From positions 16,503-80,502 of the forward strand of contig JAZKJV010003265.1 of the NCBI GenBank assembly GCA_037367405.1: 64,000 bases of DNA, written 5' to 3'. Each line of letters begins with the position of its first letter. Position 1 is the first letter of the stretch. This DNA is from Ottelia alismoides. Taxonomy: Eukaryota; Streptophyta; Magnoliopsida; Alismatales; Hydrocharitaceae. Below, piece by piece: positions 60,144 through 64,000 of this stretch. The notes beneath the pieces are model-generated. The model was not told the origin of the DNA. It saw only the letters and a list, made by a program, of their open reading frames with translations, and searched no databases. Position numbers and translations under genes: made by a program.

Positions 60144-60482
60144 TCAATAGAACAACGGGGCGATCCACGGAAACGCAATCAAGCCCAGCAAGGGGATGGC
60201 TACACTCCAAAAAATGAAACGCTGCTTGCGGATGACTTCATCATCGGCGCACGGCTTGCCGGATTCGCATGTTGGAGGCGTTAGGTAGAGATTGCGAAAA
60301 GCCAGCCCGATGAAAAACAGCGTGAGCAGCAGAAACACCGGGCGCACGGGTTCGAACGCGGTGAGGTTTGCCACCCATGCCCCGCCAAGCCCTAGGCTCA
60401 GCAATACCAAGGGCGCGACGCAACACAAGCTTGCGCCGATCCCGGCAAAAACGCCCGCGATCATGGCTTGTTTCTGGTTCAT
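60144..60482 (-). CDS. merT: Mercury transporter MerT
   Basis: 112 aa, three transmembrane helices. The paired Cys in 'ASLCCVAPLVLL' and the second pair in 'CESGKPC' match MerT. Imports Hg(II) to the cytoplasm. Confidence 0.92.
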   Translation of the reverse strand: MNQKQAMIAGVFAGIGASLCCVAPLVLLSLGLGGAWVANLTAFEPVRPVFLLLTLFFIGLAFRNLYLTPPTCESGKPCADDEVIRKQRFIFWSVAIPLLGLIAFPWIAPLFY

Positions 60483-60549
60483 GGCGGTTCCCCGTGTTTT
60501 TTCATACGGCTTACTATAAGCTCCGTACCTAAGTACGGAAGCAAGTCCC
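60483..60549. promoter_or_regulatory. MerR operator and divergent promoters
   Basis: CCGTACCTAAGTACGG is a dyad like the known MerR operator. On the minus strand it separates CTTGCT/TTGCTT and TATAGT by about 19-20 bp, the long spacer typical of the merT promoter. Confidence 0.85.
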
Positions 60550-60960
60550 ATGACACAAGAAAGCTTCACCATTGGTGTTTTGGCGAAAAGAGCTGGGGTG
60601 AACGTCGAGACTATCCGTTTTTATCAGCGGCGCGGCCTGCTGACCGAACCTGACCGGCCGCTTAAGGGTGTCCGGCGTTATGCCGAACGCGACGTACAGC
60701 GCGTACGTTTCATCAAACAGGGGCAGAAGCTCGGATTCTCGCTGGACGAACTCACGGAGTTGTTGAGCCTTGAGGATGGGCAACACTGCCGGGAAGCGCG
60801 GGATATCGCCTTGAAAAAGCTTTCCTCGATTCAGGAACGGATCGAGGGTTTACGCACCATGGAAAAAGCCCTATCCGATTTGGCCGAAAGCTGTTCGCAG
60901 AACACGGGCGCGGTATCTTGCCCCATTATCCTTGCCCTGTTGGGACCCTCTCAGGCTTAG
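60550..60960 (+). CDS. merR: Mercury-responsive regulator MerR
   Basis: 136 aa. The N-terminal helix-turn-helix '[20 protein letters not shown]' is followed by a long dimer helix. Three cysteines have canonical spacing: 'GQHCREA', '[13 protein letters not shown]' (eight residues between the last two). It is divergent from merT and should activate it when Hg(II) binds. Confidence 0.93.
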   Translation: MTQESFTIGVLAKRAGVNVETIRFYQRRGLLTEPDRPLKGVRRYAERDVQRVRFIKQGQKLGFSLDELTELLSLEDGQHCREARDIALKKLSSIQERIEGLRTMEKALSDLAESCSQNTGAVSCPIILALLGPSQA

Positions 60961-60993
60961 CGTACGATTTTTTCCGTTTCGTGAGCTGACCCC

Positions 60994-61165
60994 TGGTTAG
61001 CTGTAGCGCAAAGCCGAGTCGGTTGTGGTCGCCGCGCTTAACTCCGATAACTGCGTGGTCGGTATCATCCAGGTGGAAAAAGCGCGCCAATTCATCAGCG
61101 CTCGGGTCGCCTGTATAACGACCGTAACTCGCGCGTTGTTCGGGAGTGAGAAATTGAACGGGCAT
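60994..61165 (-). pseudogene. tnpA: Truncated transposase of a second Tn3-family element
   Basis: Only the first ~57 codons remain: '[20 protein letters not shown]', '[20 protein letters not shown]'. It stops exactly at the mercury transposon's outer end (60993), so that element inserted here. Confidence 0.85.
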
Positions 61166-61296
61166 CGGGCTCCGACTCTGACGGTTGCACAAACCTTCCT
61201 TTGCGCAACGCTAGCCAAACAGCCGTCAGCCGCACTGTGGCGCGTTGCGTAAACATATTGCAAAATAACATTAATTGGCAACAGGTTTGTGCAACA
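61166..61296. other. Res region between the broken transposase and its resolvase
   Basis: TTGCACAAACCT and AGGTTTGTGCAA (about 61183 and 61283), and TTTGCGCAACGC and GCGTTGCGTAAA (about 61197 and 61240), form inverted pairs typical of resolvase subsites. Confidence 0.6.
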
Positions 61297-61857
61297 ATGC
61301 TGATCGGTTACGCGCGTGTTTCGACCCAAGAACAAGATGCGGCAGCGCAAATTGCCGCGCTGAAAACCGCAGGGTGCGAACGCATCTACCAGGAAAAGGC
61401 CTCGGGTGGCCGCTGGGACCGACCCGAACTGCAACGCCTCTTCGGACAGTTGCGCCGGGGCGATGTCGTCGTGGTTTGGAAGCTTGACCGGCTGTCACGC
61501 TCACTCAAAGACGTGTTGGCCTTGATGGAGAAAGTAGACCAAGCTGGGGCTGGTTTCCGCAGTTTGACCGAAGTGATAGACACCACGTCGCCCGCTGGCC
61601 GCATGATGATGCAAATCGTGGGAACCTTCGCGGAATTCGAGCGGGCCATGTTACGCGAACGGACGCGCAGCGGCCTGGATGCGGCACGTACACAAGGCCG
61701 GATCGGCGGACGCCGCCCGAAACTGAAGGCCAACCAGCAACGAGAGATTGTCCAATTGGTCACGTCAGGGCAGAAAACCGCAGCGGACGCCGCCAGATTA
61801 TTCAATGTGCATCCCGCTACCGTGTCGCGCCTCCTGCGCCAGCAAAAATCACCTTAA
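61297..61857 (+). CDS. tnpR: Serine resolvase of the second Tn3-family element
   Basis: 186 aa from ATG 61297. 'GYARVSTQEQDAAAQIAALK', 'VWKLDRLSRSLKDVLALMEK', 'GRMMMQIVGTFAEFERAMLR' and a helix-turn-helix at the end ('AARLFNVHPATVSRLLRQ'). Divergent from its truncated transposase. Its 3' end is duplicated as the remnant at 40103. Confidence 0.88.
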   Translation: MLIGYARVSTQEQDAAAQIAALKTAGCERIYQEKASGGRWDRPELQRLFGQLRRGDVVVVWKLDRLSRSLKDVLALMEKVDQAGAGFRSLTEVIDTTSPAGRMMMQIVGTFAEFERAMLRERTRSGLDAARTQGRIGGRRPKLKANQQREIVQLVTSGQKTAADAARLFNVHPATVSRLLRQQKSP

Positions 61858-62126
61858 CGGAGTTTTACACCCCATATTCAAGATCCTTTTTTCCGGGCAC
61901 TCTACGCGGGCTTAAAAATCCATTTCTTTCTTACCCGCCTAGGCGCAGCTAATGTGATCAGGTTGTCGGCAGAATAGAACGCTTTTAATCGCGTAATCGC
62001 GCGCGCAACCGCCAGGGGCTGGAACACGTTCAACGAACCTTGGGTTAAGCCCTAATCCCAACAATTTAGATGTTTCCTTCATCCCAATCCCTTTGCCGTG
62101 GGCAGGCCTTGAAAGGCCGCCGCTTG
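61858..62126. other. Intergenic region before the efflux operon
   Basis: 270 bp without a gene. It includes direct and inverted GCGC-rich stretches (61990-62020) and a possible promoter. No metal-box motif can be named with confidence. Confidence 0.4.
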
Positions 62127-63494
62127 ATGACGACTTTCCGATGGCTCGCCATGACAGCTGCTCTAGCCGGTTGCTCGACCCCAGAACCCGTGCCCGTGCC
62201 GCTTCCCCTATTCATGGGGTCCCCGCCTACCGCAACCCTAGAAATTGAAGCGCCATCCCGACGTCCCGCCGAGATTCCCGTAGCAAAACTCTCTTTTGAC
62301 CGGGCCATTCATACGGCTCTCGAGGCCGATCCGCAGATTCGAGCGGGTATTGAGACCACCCGCCAAGCCGAAGCCGACCTCGTGAGCGCGGGTCTCCTGC
62401 CCAATCCGGATCTCACCATCGATCTGCTCATGATGCCCTTTGGCCGATCTTTCACCCCGACTCGGCAAGGTGGGCCGCCCCAAACGGATGCCTTCTTCGG
62501 TTTCCCCATCGATTGGTTCCTCTTCGGCAAACGCGCGGCTGCCATCGTCACCGCTCAGCAAGGCGTGGATGTGGCGACCGCGCAATTCGCCGATCTGGTG
62601 CGGCAACGCATCAGCGGCACGATCGCGGCCTTTTACGATGTGCTGGAAGCCCGAGAGCAATTGGATTTGGCGCGGGAAGACCTGGACAACCTCACTCAGG
62701 TGGAACGCATCACCGTGAACCGGGTGCAATTGGGCGGGGTCGGCACGATTGAACTGGACCGGGTGCGGGTGTCGATTTATGGCAGTCGCCGCGAGGTACG
62801 GTCGCGGGAAACCGCATTGGCCGGAGCCGTTAGCCGCTTACGGGCATTCCTTGGATTTTCCGGGGAAACGCCTTTGCAGCCCGATGGCAGCTTGGATGTC
62901 GGCGAACCCGCCCCATTCCTGACAGCCGAGGTGGCCTATGCCCTGGCTCAGGAAAATCGCCCGGACCTTATCGCTTTACAGCGCCAAATCACGCTCGCGG
63001 CGGCGGGTGTGGAGTTGGAAGAACGCCGGGCCTATCCAGAGGTCAAGCCATCCGTGGGCTACACCCGGCAGTTTCAACATGAAGCGGCCCAGCCCGACGC
63101 CTCGTCCTGGAACATCGCCTTGTCCATGACCCTCCCGGTGTTCGACCGCAATCAGGGCAATATCGCCAAAGCCAGGTCTGTGAAAACCCAGGCCGAATGG
63201 AATCTGAACGCCCAAATGGTAGCGTTGCGGGCCGAGATCGATCAAACCGTCAAGGCCTACCAGGCCGCTCGCGACGCCTTAATGGTGGATGATCCCGGCC
63301 AACTGGAAGCGGCCCGCAATGTCCGGGACAAAATCCGCGCCGCCTATGAATTAGGCGGCAAGCCCCTCATCGAGGTGTTGGATTCGCAACGCGCCTATCG
63401 CGAAACCTATCGGCTGCACATCGCCAGCCGTTCTGATTATTGGCATTCCCTATATGCCCTGAACGCCGCCGTTGGCAAACAGGTTCTGAAATGA
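62127..63494 (+). CDS. Outer-membrane factor of a metal-type RND efflux system (CzcC-like)
   Basis: 455 aa from ATG 62127. A lipoprotein signal 'MTAALAGCSTPEP' is followed by the TolC-like repeat architecture: two long helical segments around 'LSFDRAIHTALEADPQIRAG' and 'AEVAYALAQENRPDLIALQR', with 'GFPIDWFLFGKRA' between. Coupled to the next gene (ATGA). Would export metal ions or drugs. Confidence 0.82.
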   Translation: MTTFRWLAMTAALAGCSTPEPVPVPLPLFMGSPPTATLEIEAPSRRPAEIPVAKLSFDRAIHTALEADPQIRAGIETTRQAEADLVSAGLLPNPDLTIDLLMMPFGRSFTPTRQGGPPQTDAFFGFPIDWFLFGKRAAAIVTAQQGVDVATAQFADLVRQRISGTIAAFYDVLEAREQLDLAREDLDNLTQVERITVNRVQLGGVGTIELDRVRVSIYGSRREVRSRETALAGAVSRLRAFLGFSGETPLQPDGSLDVGEPAPFLTAEVAYALAQENRPDLIALQRQITLAAAGVELEERRAYPEVKPSVGYTRQFQHEAAQPDASSWNIALSMTLPVFDRNQGNIAKARSVKTQAEWNLNAQMVALRAEIDQTVKAYQAARDALMVDDPGQLEAARNVRDKIRAAYELGGKPLIEVLDSQRAYRETYRLHIASRSDYWHSLYALNAAVGKQVLK

Positions 63495-64000
63495 TTCGCC
63501 TGTCTACCGCCAAGAAACGCGTCACCACGCTGGCAATCCTGGGCCTCATCACTTTTATCGCAGGGCGATTCTGGCCGGTCGCCACCAGCGCGCCCTTGCC
63601 GCCCGCGCCAGACGCGCCGGCGGTGAGCCTCGCCGGCCCGTATCAAATCGCCGTACAGCCCGGCAGCTTGTTGGAAAAGAAGCTGGGCATCGGCGAGGCA
63701 AGGCGGGAGCGGCTCACGTCGCCTCTGCTGTCGGTATCCGGCGCCGTGATGGCGCGGCTTCGCGCCGGATCTGGCCCAATGGAGGACCGCTGGCAATTCA
63801 GTGGGGTCGAGCTGTCCGGCATCTACGCGGATTGGCAGAAGACCGGCACCGAGATGGAGTTCGCCGCCAAACAGTTGAGCAAGACTCGCGAACTCACTGC
63901 CGCTCAATACAGTTCCCAATCGCGGGTGGTGGAGCGGCTGCGCAAGCTGGTCGCGACCGGTACTGAAGCGGTACGCGACCTGACCACCGCGGAAGCCAGA
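63491..64000 (+). CDS. Periplasmic membrane-fusion protein of the efflux system, 3' end outside window
   Basis: ATG 63491 overlaps the preceding stop (ATGA). After an N-terminal membrane segment ('VTTLAILGLITFIAGRFWPV') is a signature of the RND adaptor family ('GIGEARRERLTSPLLSVSGAV') and a coiled-coil hairpin ('TEMEFAAKQLSKTRELTAAQ'). Continues to the end of the window. CzcB/CusB-like call from order and sequence. Confidence 0.78.
   Translation, partial: MIRLSTAKKRVTTLAILGLITFIAGRFWPVATSAPLPPAPDAPAVSLAGPYQIAVQPGSLLEKKLGIGEARRERLTSPLLSVSGAVMARLRAGSGPMEDRWQFSGVELSGIYADWQKTGTEMEFAAKQLSKTRELTAAQYSSQSRVVERLRKLVATGTEAVRDLTTAEAR

Larger units (their letters stand above)
55852..60993. mobile_element. 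Complete Tn3-family mercury transposon
   Basis: 38-bp inverted repeats at 55852-55889 and 60956-60993 (start GGGGTCTGCTCACGAAACGG) match except at a few positions. tnpA ends inside the left repeat, as usual. Between them are tnpR, tnpA, a res region and mer genes. The 5-bp flanks differ (AGCAT versus TGGTT), so no target duplication remains. Confidence 0.9.

Noticed and set aside
1..64000. tRNA, rRNA and attachment sites
   Set aside because: I searched by eye for tRNA-like cloverleaves and conserved rRNA motifs and saw none; no direct repeats mark ICE ends inside the window.

Overview
The window is GC-rich and carries no rRNA, tRNA or recognisable housekeeping gene. Everything identifiable is mobile-element backbone, cargo or transposon. 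The conjugation genes belong to the PFGI-1 / genomic-island (GI-type) family of integrative conjugative elements. Together with GC content and gene style they suggest a gammaproteobacterium; I cannot name the species. A Rep_3 gene with iterons, a DnaA box and an AT-rich segment sits beside the relaxase, so the element may be a conjugative plasmid built on an ICE backbone, or an ICE with a second replicon. Layout: (1) 1-3952, minus strand: type IV secretion genes (transglycosylase, TIGR03759-like, lipoprotein, PilL-like) with two small upstream genes. 4245-5444, plus strand: an isolated RCC1-repeat protein. (2) 5489-22990, minus strand: about twenty accessory genes (SNF2-like helicase, RadC, adenine methyltransferase-like, DUF932, DUF3275, DUF3577/STY4534 and many unknown proteins) with a striking shared architecture. 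Many units end in an intrinsic terminator, followed by a roughly 120-nt pseudoknotted RNA-like element and then a leader with two hairpins, the second of which hides the Shine-Dalgarno sequence. Seven copies of the 120-nt element lie in this block and an eighth lies at 37.6 kb. (3) 23024-37014, minus strand: the ICE maintenance and transfer core: a lysozyme/TIGR03758-like fusion, DUF5131, a HerA-like ATPase, SSB, a 59-bp tandem repeat array, TIGR03761, an STY4528-type replication protein with internal palindromes, DUF2857, ParB, ParA and a tyrosine recombinase. (4) 37.5-41.8 kb: the eighth RNA element, a MobH-type relaxase (plus strand), the Rep_3 replicon with iterons, and a small tyrosine recombinase. 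(5) 41.9-53.2 kb: a CRISPR array of 28 repeats with a type I MYXAN (Cmx/Dev-like) cas operon in the order WYL regulator, cas6, cas3, cas8, cas7, cas5, cas4-cas1, cas2. In this sequence cas3, cas5 and cas1 each carry a one-base frameshift. (6) 53.2-61.9 kb: layered transposon debris, a NYN/LOTUS pseudogene, a RelB/YafQ-type toxin-antitoxin pair, and a complete Tn3-family mercury transposon (tnpA, tnpR, GDCCVxC protein, merP, merT, merR, no merA) inserted in the tnpA of a second Tn3-family element. (7) 62.1 kb to the end: the start of a metal-type RND efflux operon (outer-membrane factor, then a membrane-fusion protein that leaves the window). Working together, the genes make a self-transmissible element with partition, replication and transfer modules, carrying CRISPR defence and metal resistance. 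One-base shifts also occur in parA, the HerA-like ATPase and TIGR03761. Most fall at short homopolymers, so sequencing error must be excluded before any decay story is believed.
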